DNA from: Myxococcales bacterium
Lineage (GTDB): Bacteria > Myxococcota_A > Polyangia > Polyangiales > Polyangiaceae
Direction of reading: 5' to 3'
Assembly (NCBI GenBank): GCA_016712525.1
Contig: JADJQX010000007.1
Location: forward strand, 2,897,074 to 2,961,073
Length of the DNA stretch: 64,000 nt
Part shown: one piece after another, positions 1-8,253 of the stretch
How positions within the stretch are numbered: position 1 is the first letter of the stretch
Layout: the number at the start of each line of letters is the position of its first letter
Program-made: the position numbers and the translations under genes
The notes under the pieces: model-generated
The model's database searches: none
Seen by the model: only the letters and a program-made list of their open reading frames with translations
Told to the model about the DNA's origin: nothing

Positions 1-1
1 A

Positions 2-85
2 GGGAACGAGGCCGCGCGGCTCGACACCTACGTCGACGATCCGAGGGTCGTGCTCGGCGCGCTCCGCAAAGCCACGGGCCCCTGA
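2..85 (+). CDS. C-terminal end of an unidentified protein (partial)
   Basis: An open frame enters from the left edge and ends at TGA 83-85. It encodes 27 residues ending RKATGP. The stretch is too short to name a family. It has the host codon pattern and is convergent with the metallo-hydrolase gene that ends 8 nt later. Confidence 0.5.
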   Translation, partial: GNEAARLDTYVDDPRVVLGALRKATGP

Positions 86-93
86 GGCGAGGC

Positions 94-948
94 TCAGCCC
101 GCGAGGCGCGCGAGGGGCTCGAGGGGCATGTATTTCCCCTTCTCGCCCTTCGTGAGGCGGCTCGCGACGACCTTCGGATCGTGCGTGTAGAACGCGAGCC
201 CGTCCTCCGCGAGGATGCGCGCGAGCACACGCTCCTTCTCTTCGATGAGCAGCTCGGGGAAGCGGTCGTAGCCCATGGTGATGGGCAGGTGCACCCACGG
301 CGTGCCCGGCACGAGATCCCCGAGGAACGTGACGGGGCGCTCCCCTCCCTCGACGCGCGTGAGCATGAGCCCCGGCGTGTGCCCCTCCGAGAACGAGAAC
401 GAGTACGCGTCGCCGAGAGTCGTCGAGCGATCGCCCGAGACGACCTCGACGCGGCCCGTCGCCTCCATGAGCTCCTGCAGCTCGGGGATGAACGAGGCTT
501 TGTCGCGCGCGTGCGGGTGCTTCGCGCGCTCCCACGCGCCCTTCGACACGACGAAGCTCGCCTTGCCGAACGCGAGCCTGTGAGGCTTCCCCTCTTCGAA
601 CGGCGCGAGCAGGCCCCCCGCGTGATCGAAGTGGAGGTGGGAGAGCACCACCACGTGCACGTCGTCCGGCGTGAGGCCCACGGCCGCGAGCGACCCGAGC
701 AGCACGCTCTCGGTCTCCTCGACGCCGTACCGCTCACGGAGCTTCGGAGGGAAAAACGAGCCGATCCCCGCCTCGAGGAGCACGTTGCGCCCGGAGGGCT
801 CGCGCACGAGCAGGCCCCGGCACGCGAGCGAGATGCGGTTCTTCTCGTCCGGCGGGCACCAGGTCTCCCACATGGTCTTCGGGCAGTTGCCGAACATGGA
901 GCCGCCGTCGAGCCTCTGACGGTTGCCCTCGATCGAATGGAGCTTCAT
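94..948 (-). CDS. Metallo-beta-lactamase-fold hydrolase
   Basis: 284-aa MBL-fold metallo-hydrolase. The HxHxDH zinc motif is intact (H104-L-H106-F-D108-H109, followed by AGG), and a later SEGHTPG segment supplies the next conserved His. There is no signal peptide, so it is probably cytoplasmic. The fold covers lactonases, glyoxalase II-like and other hydrolases; the N-terminal half with a CRG core resembles the AHL-lactonase/quorum-quenching branch, but the substrate cannot be set from sequence. The start is supported by GGGAGGA just upstream of ATG 948. It lies 37 nt downstream of the Cys-rich lipoprotein gene on the same strand and may be co-transcribed with it. Confidence 0.85.
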   Translation of the reverse strand: MKLHSIEGNRQRLDGGSMFGNCPKTMWETWCPPDEKNRISLACRGLLVREPSGRNVLLEAGIGSFFPPKLRERYGVEETESVLLGSLAAVGLTPDDVHVVVLSHLHFDHAGGLLAPFEEGKPHRLAFGKASFVVSKGAWERAKHPHARDKASFIPELQELMEATGRVEVVSGDRSTTLGDAYSFSFSEGHTPGLMLTRVEGGERPVTFLGDLVPGTPWVHLPITMGYDRFPELLIEEKERVLARILAEDGLAFYTHDPKVVASRLTKGEKGKYMPLEPLARLAG

Positions 949-985
949 GCGGTCCTCCCTCTCGTCGTCCGGCCGGCGAAGCGCC

Positions 986-1702
986 TCAGAAGCAGCCGAC
1001 CTTGGTGCCGAGCACGCGGCAGTTGAGCTTCCCTTTGCAGGTCTCGTCCAGCACGTAGTGACCCGAGCGGCAGACGAGGATGGACTTTCCTTCCATGTCG
1101 CAGGTGTAGCTCTGGTCCTTGCCGCACGCGTCGTTCAGGACGGCGCGCGTGTCGTCGCACGAGATCTGCTTGGCGACCACCAGGCACCCCTTGGGGCCGC
1201 GGCACGTGGCGGAGACGGTGAACTTTCCGTCTTTGCAGACGAGCTCGACCTTCTTGTCGGGGGAGCAGGCGTAGTCGTCGTTGTGAGTGCAGGCGTCCCC
1301 CATGGAGGCCACGGTGTTGTCGCACTTCACCGTCTTGCCGACGAGGGTGCAGCCGTTTTGCCCGAGGCAGCTCGCCGTGCGGGCCCAGTGGTTCTGCTTG
1401 CACTCGAGCATGGCCTTGTGGTCGCCCGCGCAGACCACGTCCCCCTCGAGGTTGCACACGTCGGAGTCCTCGGCGACGGTCTGGTCGCACTCGGCCTCGC
1501 TCCCGACCTTGCGGCACCCGGCGGGGCCACGGCACGTCATGGGCTCCCACGCGCCGCCGTGGCACACGAGCGCGCTCTTCGCGTCGACGCACGACTCGCG
1601 CCCCTCGCGCCGGCAGCTCCCACCTTCCTTGGGTTTGCAGGCGACGACGACGAGCCCCAATACGAGGCTGGCGAAGAGGGCCTTCGCGTGGCGTGTCGAC
1701 AT
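986..1702 (-). CDS. Cysteine-rich repeat lipoprotein
   Basis: 238-aa predicted lipoprotein. A short charged N-terminus and hydrophobic stretch end at a VVAC lipobox (Cys about residue 22). The mature part is about four imperfect repeats of 45-50 residues, each with a C-x5-8-C pattern, an acidic turn, a 'VCHGGAWEPMTCRG'-like segment and G-C. Such disulfide-rich modules are common on myxobacterial outer surfaces and have no assigned activity. ATG 1702 is preferred over the GTG nine bases upstream because it gives a normal signal peptide. The gene sits between dinB upstream and the MBL hydrolase downstream. Confidence 0.75.
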   Translation of the reverse strand: MSTRHAKALFASLVLGLVVVACKPKEGGSCRREGRESCVDAKSALVCHGGAWEPMTCRGPAGCRKVGSEAECDQTVAEDSDVCNLEGDVVCAGDHKAMLECKQNHWARTASCLGQNGCTLVGKTVKCDNTVASMGDACTHNDDYACSPDKKVELVCKDGKFTVSATCRGPKGCLVVAKQISCDDTRAVLNDACGKDQSYTCDMEGKSILVCRSGHYVLDETCKGKLNCRVLGTKVGCF

Positions 1703-1765
1703 GGCGCGCACTCTACAAAAAACGCGGCGAATTCCTCGAAAAAAGTGAGGGACGTGCCGGCCGCG

Positions 1766-3001
1766 TCACCGCCTACGCGGCGCGAGATCCCCTTCGCCGG
1801 CCACCTTCGCGAGGTCCTCGCGCGCCACCCCTACCCCGTTCGGGCGCCGCTCCGGAGCGTCCAGCAACGACGCGCGGGTCAGGATCCCGCCGAATTTGTC
1901 GTTCACGGCCCCGACCGCGCCCTCGAGGCGCTTGCGGCGCTCACGGGCCGGATCGGCGAAGAGCTCGCGCGTGAGGGGCTCCCCTTCCAGCCCGGACACG
2001 TGCACCCCCACGAGGCGCACCCGCGTGTCGGCGAGGCCCATGCGGCGGATCTGCGACGTCGCCGCCTCGTGGATCGAGACCGTGTCGCTCACCGCGTCCG
2101 GGAGGGAGATCTGCCGCGAGACGAGGGTGAAGTCGGCGCGCTTCACCTTCACGGCCACGGTCCGCGCGACGAGCCGCTCGGCGGTGAGGCGACGCGCCAC
2201 CTCGGCCGCGTGGGCGAGGGCCGCGCGCGCGATGGCCTCCTCCCCCACGAGGTCCTCCTCGTAGGTCGACTCCGAGCCGATGCTCTTCGCGGGCGCGTGA
2301 GGCACGACGGGGCGATCGTCCTCGCCGCGCGCGAGCGCGATGGAGCGCCCCGCGTAGGCCCCGAGCACGGGCGAGAGCGTGGCCTCGGTCGACCGCGCGA
2401 GGTCCCCCAAGGTGCGGAGGCCGAGCGCGCGGAGGCGCGGCGCCGTCTTCGGGCCGATGCCCCACATGCGCTCGATCGAGAGCGGTGCCAAGAACGGAGC
2501 CGCGGGGTACGGCGCGACGACGAGGCCGTCGGGCTTCTCGAGATCGCTCGCGACCTTCGACACGAACTTGCAGTGCGACACCCCCGCCGACGCCGTGAGC
2601 GAGAGCTCCTCGCGAATGGCCGCGCGGATGGCCGCCGCGATCTCTCTGCCCCCGCCGAAGAGCGAGCGGCTCTCGGTGACGTCGAGGAAGGCCTCGTCGA
2701 GCGAGAGCCCCTCGACGAGCGGCGTGTAGCGGCGAAAAATCGCGAACACCCGCGCGCTCACCTCGGCGTACCGTTCGCGCCGGGGCGGCACCACGATCGC
2801 CTCGGGGCACCGGCGGAGCGCCTCGGCCATGGGCATCGCGGAGCGTGCCCCCTTCGCCCGCGCCGCGTACGAGGCGGCCGCGACCACCCCACGCCGGAAC
2901 GCTCCCCCGACGAGCACCGCCTTCCCGCGGAGCCTCGGATCGTCGAGCTCTTCGACGGACGCGAAGAACGCGTCCATGTCGACGTGAAGGATCGTCCGCA
3001 T
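1766..3001 (-). CDS. dinB: DNA polymerase IV (Y-family translesion polymerase)
   Basis: 411-aa Y-family polymerase. Palm motif DMDAFFASVE begins at D8, and the second catalytic pair is in SLDEAF (D102, E103). Thumb and little-finger regions follow, giving about normal DinB length. It copies past damaged template bases at low fidelity. The in-frame extension upstream of ATG 3001 (23 codons) has no family similarity, so the start at MRTILHVDMD is chosen. No LexA-type operator was recognised in the 200 bp upstream. The C-terminus ends in Arg-Arg-Arg with no obvious beta-clamp motif. Confidence 0.93.
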   Translation of the reverse strand: MRTILHVDMDAFFASVEELDDPRLRGKAVLVGGAFRRGVVAAASYAARAKGARSAMPMAEALRRCPEAIVVPPRRERYAEVSARVFAIFRRYTPLVEGLSLDEAFLDVTESRSLFGGGREIAAAIRAAIREELSLTASAGVSHCKFVSKVASDLEKPDGLVVAPYPAAPFLAPLSIERMWGIGPKTAPRLRALGLRTLGDLARSTEATLSPVLGAYAGRSIALARGEDDRPVVPHAPAKSIGSESTYEEDLVGEEAIARAALAHAAEVARRLTAERLVARTVAVKVKRADFTLVSRQISLPDAVSDTVSIHEAATSQIRRMGLADTRVRLVGVHVSGLEGEPLTRELFADPARERRKRLEGAVGAVNDKFGGILTRASLLDAPERRPNGVGVAREDLAKVAGEGDLAPRRR

Positions 3002-3205
3002 CTCGCTCGATCGTAATCGATGCGCCGAAATCCGCCGGGCATTCCGCGCAAACCAACGCATATTTCCCATTCATTTCGCACATTTGAGAGATCCCGCAGC
3101 GAGGACCGCGCGCTCCGTCGTGACAAAGAATGACGACGAAGGACCGACCTCTGACAATGTTTCGGGCGGCGCGGGCGTCCCTCCGAGCAGAAGGAAAGGG
3201 CCCCG

Positions 3206-4456
3206 ATGCACGCCTCCCCGCGCTCCCTCACGACGCTCGCCGCGACCCCGCTCTCGCCCCGCTCGCTCATGACCTCCGCGCCCCCCTCCGAGCCCCGGCT
3301 CTCGCCCCCCGCCGGGGCGACCCGCCGCTTGCCGACCCCGATGTCCCGCGCGACCCGGTTTCGGCTACGCCTCCTCGTGCTCGTGATGCTCGTGCTCTTC
3401 GCCGGGCCCGTCCTCCGCGACCACCGCGCGGCGGCCACGCTGCTCGGGCGCTTCTCGGACGCGAAGGCCGAGGTCACGGGGCTCGACGAGGGCGAGATCT
3501 TCCTCGACGCCCCGCGAGGCAAGGTGCGGGCGCGCACGTTCGCGCCGAAGGGACGCGCGGGGCTGCCCGGGGTCGTGCTCGTCCACGGCATCCAATACCA
3601 AGGCATCGACGAGGCTCGCATCACGCGCTTCGCTCGGGCCTTCGCCGACACGGGCGTCGTGGTGCTCATGCCCGAGATCGCCGAGCTCAGCGACTACCAC
3701 GTGGACCCGCGCTCGATCGGCACCGTGGGGGCCGCGATCGAGGCGCTACGCGCCCGCACGGGCCGCGACCGCGTCGGGCTCATGGGGATGAGCTTCGGCG
3801 GGGGCATCGCGCTGCTCACGGCGGCGCGCGAGGAGCACCGGGACCACGTGGGGTTCGTGGTCGCGGTCGGCGCCCACGACGACCTCGCGCGGACGCTCCG
3901 CTTCTTCGCGACCCGCACCGTGGGTTTCCCCGACGGCACGGCCCGCACGCAGCGCGCGCACGACTACGGCGCGATGGTGCTCGTCTACAACCGCGTGCCG
4001 GACTTCTTCCCCGAGGCCGACCGCGAGGAGGCCACCTTGGCGCTGCGCGCGTGGCTCCACGAGAAGCGCGATATCGCGCGGGAGCACGCGAAGAAGACCG
4101 CCCCCGCGTCGCGCGATCTCCTCGAGGAGATCTTCACGACCGACCTCGCCGGCATCCGCCCCGAGCTGCGCCGCATCGTCGAGACCCACGCGGGCGAGGA
4201 CACGGGCGTCTCTCCCCACGGGCACCTCGAAGGGCTGCGCGCGCCGGTCTATCTCCTCCACGGCGAGGACGACGTCGTGATCCCTTCGGCCGAGACGCTG
4301 TGGCTCGCGAACGACGTCCCCAAGGGCCTCCTCCGCGAGGCGCTCGTGAGCCCCGCCATCCGCCACGTCGAGGTCGAGGGCGAGCCGACCCTCGCGCAGA
4401 AGTGGGCGCTCCTCCGGTTCATGGGGCGCGTCATCGGGGAGGCTCGAGCCCTCTGA
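3206..4456 (+). CDS. Alpha/beta hydrolase with N-terminal membrane anchor
   Basis: 416-aa serine hydrolase of the alpha/beta fold. The N-terminus is Pro/Arg-rich and followed by a hydrophobic segment (about residues 54-70), so it is probably anchored in the inner membrane with the catalytic part outside. The nucleophile elbow is GMSFGG; an oxyanion region LVHGIQ precedes it, and the acid/His region is near LLHGEDDVVIP and RHVEVEGE. The start is supported by AGGAAAGGG 7-8 nt upstream of ATG. The substrate is unknown. It is divergent from dinB. Confidence 0.8.
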   Translation: MHASPRSLTTLAATPLSPRSLMTSAPPSEPRLSPPAGATRRLPTPMSRATRFRLRLLVLVMLVLFAGPVLRDHRAAATLLGRFSDAKAEVTGLDEGEIFLDAPRGKVRARTFAPKGRAGLPGVVLVHGIQYQGIDEARITRFARAFADTGVVVLMPEIAELSDYHVDPRSIGTVGAAIEALRARTGRDRVGLMGMSFGGGIALLTAAREEHRDHVGFVVAVGAHDDLARTLRFFATRTVGFPDGTARTQRAHDYGAMVLVYNRVPDFFPEADREEATLALRAWLHEKRDIAREHAKKTAPASRDLLEEIFTTDLAGIRPELRRIVETHAGEDTGVSPHGHLEGLRAPVYLLHGEDDVVIPSAETLWLANDVPKGLLREALVSPAIRHVEVEGEPTLAQKWALLRFMGRVIGEARAL

Positions 4457-4592
4457 CCAAGGGGCCTCCCCGGGCGTGGCACGGAGCTCTCCGAGCTCCC
4501 CTTTACAGCGTGGGGCACGTGCTTACGGTACGGAGCGACGGCGAGAGACGGTGCCGAGCGCGAAGGCGAAAAGCCCGCGTGTCGCCCACGGT

Positions 4593-4609
4593 ACGTGCAT
4601 GGTGCACGT
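4593..4609. promoter_or_regulatory. Perfect dyad ACGTGCA-N3-TGCACGT upstream of hsp20
   Basis: ACGTGCA (4593-4599) and TGCACGT (4603-4609) form a perfect 7-bp inverted repeat around TGG. An overlapping 10-bp palindrome, TGCACGTGCA, lies at 4603-4612. The dyad centre is about 84 bp before the hsp20 ATG, a suitable place for a heat-shock operator. It does not match the CIRCE element. Confidence 0.4.
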
Positions 4610-4684
4610 GCATCTCTCGCCTTCGCCCACCTCAAAGCCAAGACCGCGCGCGCCGAGCTCCGGCCGCACGGGAGGAGCCTCGTC

Positions 4685-5110
4685 ATGCGCACGTCCTCTC
4701 CCTTCGATCGTCTCCTTTCCCCCCGCCTCTCCCCCTTCGACCTCTTCGACCGTGAGCTTCACCGGGCCGCGCCTCGGTCGGCGGAGCCCACCTTCGCGAC
4801 CAACGTGTGGGAGGCCGAGGCCGCCTTCGAGATCGTGGTCGACCTGCCCGGCTTCGCCGAGTCCGACGTGGACGTGAGCGTGCACGACGACACCGTCGCC
4901 ATCCGCGCCGAACGCAAGGACGCGACGCGCGAGGGCAAGAAGCTCCACCTCCACGAGCGCCGCACCGCGAGCTTCGCGCGCTCGTTCTCGATCGGCCAAC
5001 CGATCGACGCCGAGGGTGTCACCGCCCAGATGAAGAACGGCGTGCTCACGGTCACCGTGCCCAAGAGCAAAGCGGCAGGCGCGCGCCACATCCCCATCAC
5101 CGCCGCCTGA
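4685..5110 (+). CDS. Small heat-shock protein, Hsp20 family
   Basis: 141-aa alpha-crystallin-type chaperone that holds unfolding proteins in the cytoplasm. A short N-terminal arm ends in SPFDLFDREL. The alpha-crystallin core starts at about residue 38 (ATNVWEAE) and includes VDLPGF and the conserved KNGVLTVTVPK near the C-terminus. The C-terminal tail has IPI, the usual I-x-I oligomerisation motif. The start is chosen at ATG 4685 behind GGGAGGAG; an upstream in-frame extension has no family similarity. A perfect dyad lies 76-92 bp upstream. Confidence 0.93.
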   Translation: MRTSSPFDRLLSPRLSPFDLFDRELHRAAPRSAEPTFATNVWEAEAAFEIVVDLPGFAESDVDVSVHDDTVAIRAERKDATREGKKLHLHERRTASFARSFSIGQPIDAEGVTAQMKNGVLTVTVPKSKAAGARHIPITAA

Positions 5111-5225
5111 AGCGCGCACCGCTCGGTCCCGAATTCTCGAACGAAATCCACGGTCTTCGGTGGGGTGCGGACGGCCTTCGCCCGCGCCCCGGCGATGCGC
5201 TATCCTGAGGGTTCGGGAGGTGCAC

Positions 5226-6288
5226 GTGGCAAGGTCGAACGAGTTGGCGAGCATCCGAACGAGGCGTGGCCTCGGTGTCGTCGCGGCGCTCTCCCTGGTC
5301 GGCGGGGTAGGCGTCGTCGCCGCTTGCAAAGACGCCACGTACATCGAGGTGAAGGTCTCGGGAGACTCGAGCCTCTGCACGGGCCAAGAGAAAACCCGCT
5401 ACACCCTCTACTCGCGCAAGCCTGGTCCGATCGTGGACGGCGACGACGGCGCAGGGCCCGAGGGTGTGCTCGCTTCGTGTGATCCCAAGCTCGAGCGGAC
5501 CTTCTTCTTCGGTGATTTCACCGTCGTTCCACGCGAAGGCAAGGTCGACGAACCCGTCCTGGTCGAGATGCGCGTCAACACACGCGGCCCCTCGTCCGGA
5601 AAGGACTGCGTCGTCGACGACAAGGGGACCGTGGCGCCCACCTGCATCGTGGTCCGGCGGAAGCTCCGCTTCGAGTCGGGTCGGCGAATCGAGCTCGCGA
5701 CCTACCTCGACGATCGCTGCCTCGGAAAGACGTGCGCCGAGGACCAGACATGTTTCCGCGGAGGCTGCGTCAGCGCCGACGTGGTCTGCGACGCTTCGGG
5801 CTGCCTCACCGAGGCCGAGCGTGCCGCCGGCAGCGCAGGCCTCGACCCTTCGAGGCCCGCGAACCTGCCGCCTGGGGCCATCGGAACCGACGACGCGGGC
5901 CGCACCGTCTACATCGACGGCGCCGTGGTCGACGAGGCAGGCCGCGTTCACCTCGAGGACGGGGCCATCGTCGAGCTCGACGGCGCGGTCACCACCGAGG
6001 ACGGCGCGCCCCCTCCCGACCCCGACACGGGGCTGCCCGACACGTCGACCGGTGTCGACTCGAGCTTTCCCCCACCGGACGCAGGCGCGGACGCCGACTC
6101 CGGGCTCGGCGGATACGTGAACCCGAGCTGTTCGATCTGCCCCCAAGACTGCTGCGCGAGGCCAAGGGACGACAGTCGGCCTGTTTGCGTGCCGCCCGGT
6201 GTGCGCCCCGAACGAGTCATCCTGCTGCATCGTCATGCCGCTCCCGGACGGCGGGTCGAAGGAGAACTGCAGCCTGGGTATCAAATAG
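5226..6288 (+). CDS. Lipoprotein with Asp/Gly-rich linker (one frame break)
   Basis: Predicted outer-surface lipoprotein of about 353 aa. GTG 5226 follows GGGAGG, and the signal peptide ends at the lipobox VVAAC. An N-terminal beta-rich domain is followed by a C-x5-C-x5-C segment, then a linker of repeated DGA/EDGA units rich in Asp and Pro, and a Cys-rich tail. The first frame has no natural stop and runs into the convergent ribosomal genes. Shifting frame once between about 6155 and 6200 (for example dropping one G at 6198-6199) gives a Cys-rich ending VCAPNESSCC...NCSLGIK and a stop at 6286-6288, just before a strong terminator. I take this as the true end, and the break as a one-base consensus error or a recent mutation. 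Confidence 0.65.
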
Positions 6289-6303
6289 CGCGACGGGCTC
6301 GAA

Positions 6304-6349
6304 AAGAACGAAGCCCCGCTCTCTCTCGCGAGAGGCGGGGCTCGTTCTT
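6304..6349. terminator. Bidirectional rho-independent-type hairpin
   Basis: AAGAACG (6304-6310) pairs with CGTTCTT (6343-6349), and AGCCCCGC (6312-6319) pairs with GCGGGGCT (6335-6342), with a single bulged A. The long GC-rich stem carries A-rich and T-rich flanks. It sits between the convergent lipoprotein gene and rplT and can serve both. Confidence 0.8.
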
Positions 6350-6364
6350 GCTTGGAAGCGAGCG

Positions 6365-6712
6365 TCAGGCCTTGGCGGCTTTGACGATCTGCTCGAAGCC
6401 CTTCGGGTCGACGATCGCGATGTCCGAGAGGACCTTGCGATCGAGGCCGATCTTCGCCGACTTGAGGCCGTGCATGAGGCGCGAGTAGCTCGTGCCGTTC
6501 GTGCGGGCGGCCGCGTTGATGCGGGCGATCCAGAGGCGACGGAAGTCGCGCTTCTTGCGCTTGCGGTGGGCGTAGGCGTAAACCCACGCCTTCATCACGA
6601 CCTCTTTCGCGTAGGCGAAGAGGCGCGAGCGGGCGCTGTGGTAACCCGAAGCGTGCTTCAGGATGCGGTTACGGCGACGACGCGCCTTGAATCCTCGTTT
6701 TGCGCGGGGCAT
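6365..6712 (-). CDS. rplT: 50S ribosomal protein L20
   Basis: 115-aa bL20, an early 23S rRNA-binding assembly protein. The basic N-terminal extension (MPRAKRGFKARRRRN), the GYHSARSRLF segment and the central RLWIARINAA motif are all present at normal length. A GAGG-containing ribosome site precedes the ATG. It is the second gene of a two-gene unit behind rpmI (18 nt apart). pheS/pheT do not follow; a terminator does. Confidence 0.98.
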   Translation of the reverse strand: MPRAKRGFKARRRRNRILKHASGYHSARSRLFAYAKEVVMKAWVYAYAHRKRKKRDFRRLWIARINAAARTNGTSYSRLMHGLKSAKIGLDRKVLSDIAIVDPKGFEQIVKAAKA

Positions 6713-6730
6713 GGTCTACCTCTTCTCCGT

Positions 6731-6928
6731 TCAGCCGTAAGGGATGAGACGCTTGATGTGCTTCTCGAGCGTCTTGTCGACCATGTCGTTGTTGCGGAGG
6801 CGACGGATGCGCTTGCGCGACTTCTCCTGCATGCCGTGGTTGCCGCCCTGCTTGGGCCGGCGCACCCGGCCGGAGCCGGTCAGCTTGAACCGCTTTTTGG
6901 CGGTCTTTCGGGTTTTCATCTTGGGCAT
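6731..6928 (-). CDS. rpmI: 50S ribosomal protein L35
   Basis: 65-aa bL35. It begins MPKMKTRKTAKKRFK and ends HIKRLIPYG, both diagnostic of the family, at usual length. GGAG lies just upstream of ATG 6928. In most bacteria infC precedes rpmI; here the upstream neighbour is a divergent SDR gene, so the usual infC-rpmI-rplT order is broken. Confidence 0.97.
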   Translation of the reverse strand: MPKMKTRKTAKKRFKLTGSGRVRRPKQGGNHGMQEKSRKRIRRLRNNDMVDKTLEKHIKRLIPYG

Positions 6929-7303
6929 TGTGGTGCTCCGTTTCGCTCCGGCCGAAGGCCGCTCCCGCGGAGACTCGAGGGTGCTCGAGGCTCGGGGTGC
7001 GTTTTTTTGCCCGCCGAAAGCGTGAAGGACGGGCGTTATCGCCGACCCGATGCCCTCTGTCAAGCCGGGCTCGGCCAAGAAACGCGCCAGGGAGGCTTTC
7101 GGAGCCCGAGGCCGGCTCGATTGTAAAAATGAAGTTACTTCCCTTGCGGAAGCGAATGGTCGTTCCCACGGTGGTGGCGTCGCTCGAGGGTGCGTGGTGC
7201 ACCGGAGAGCGGCGCGTTTTCCCACGAATCGAGGGAGGGGCCCCGAGGCGCACCAAGGCGCGCTCGTGTCCTCTTTTTCCCTCGAAGGCCATCGGAGCAC
7301 ATC
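6929..7303. other. Divergent intergenic region between rpmI and the SDR gene
   Basis: 375 bp with no convincing gene. It holds a hairpin CTCGAG-GGTG-CTCGAG (about 6975-6990) followed on the plus strand by a T7 run (about 7005-7011). It also has an A/T-rich patch (about 7121-7140) that could carry a promoter. infC is not present here in either direction. Confidence 0.4.
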
Positions 7304-8185
7304 ATGAACGTCGTCATCACGGGCACGAGCAGCGGCTTTGGAAAGATCACCGCGAAGCACCTCGCACGGGCGGGGCACACGGTCTTCGCGACCATGCGCG
7401 GGGTCTCCGGCAAGAACGCCCCTGCCGCGGACGAGCTCCGCACCTTCGCCGCCTCGGAGAAGGTGGCTCTCCACGTGCTCGAGCTCGACGTCACGGACGA
7501 CGCCTCGGTGGCCGACGCCGTCGCGCGCATCGAGGCCGTAGGGCCCATCGACGTCGTCATCAACAACGCGGGCTTCGGCTACTTCGGCCACGGCGAGTCG
7601 ATCTCGGCCGACCAGCTCGCGCACCAGCTCGACGTGAACGTGGTCGGGGTGCAGCGGGTGAACCGCGCGGTCCTGCCCGGCATGCGTGCGCGGCGCTCGG
7701 GGCTCCTCGTGCACGTCACGAGCGGTCTCGGTCGCATCGTCCTGCCGACGCTCGGAGTGTACGGGGCGAGCAAATTCGCGCTCGAGGCGCTCGCCGAGGC
7801 GTACCGCTACGAGCTCGCGGCGCTCGGGATCGACTCGGTGATCGTGCAGCCCGGAGCCTTCGCCACCGGGTTCTTCGGCAACGTGCCCGACGTCGCGAGC
7901 CCCGAGCGAGGCTCGGCGTACGGTGCGGCCGCCGACCTCGGTCAGAAGCTCGGAGAGGCCATGCACGGCATGACCACGGCGAAGGACGCGCCGGACCCGG
8001 TGCTCATCGCCGAGGCCATCGCAGAGCTCATCGCGACCCCGGTGGGGCGCCGCCCGCTCCGCACCGTCGTCGATCCGCTCACGGGCCAAGGTACGGTGGC
8101 CATCAACGGGGTCGCGTCCGAGGTCCAGCGCGGCGTCTTCGAGGCGATGGGGCTCTCCGCGTTCCTCGAGCCGCGCGCCTCGTGA
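7304..8185 (+). CDS. Short-chain dehydrogenase/reductase
   Basis: 293-aa classical SDR, an NAD(P)(H)-dependent oxidoreductase of unknown substrate. The cofactor-binding TGTSSGFGK motif is at residues 6-14, NNAG follows in the middle, and the catalytic YGASK (Tyr-x3-Lys) is preceded by the conserved Ser in VTSG. ATG 7304 is preferred because the Rossmann strand MNVVITG starts there, with GGAG upstream. It is followed 68 nt later by an amidase on the same strand. Confidence 0.9.
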   Translation: MNVVITGTSSGFGKITAKHLARAGHTVFATMRGVSGKNAPAADELRTFAASEKVALHVLELDVTDDASVADAVARIEAVGPIDVVINNAGFGYFGHGESISADQLAHQLDVNVVGVQRVNRAVLPGMRARRSGLLVHVTSGLGRIVLPTLGVYGASKFALEALAEAYRYELAALGIDSVIVQPGAFATGFFGNVPDVASPERGSAYGAAADLGQKLGEAMHGMTTAKDAPDPVLIAEAIAELIATPVGRRPLRTVVDPLTGQGTVAINGVASEVQRGVFEAMGLSAFLEPRAS

Positions 8186-8253
8186 CCGCTCGCCGCGGCG
8201 GGTGCTCCACGGCCTCATGGAGCACCCGGCACGAACCGCGGTAAGGTAGCCGG

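Noticed and set aside
6732..7300. infC fused or hidden upstream of rpmI
   Set aside because: No minus-strand frame in this interval resembles IF3; the long open frame through rpmI upstream is Arg/Pro-rich shadow coding.
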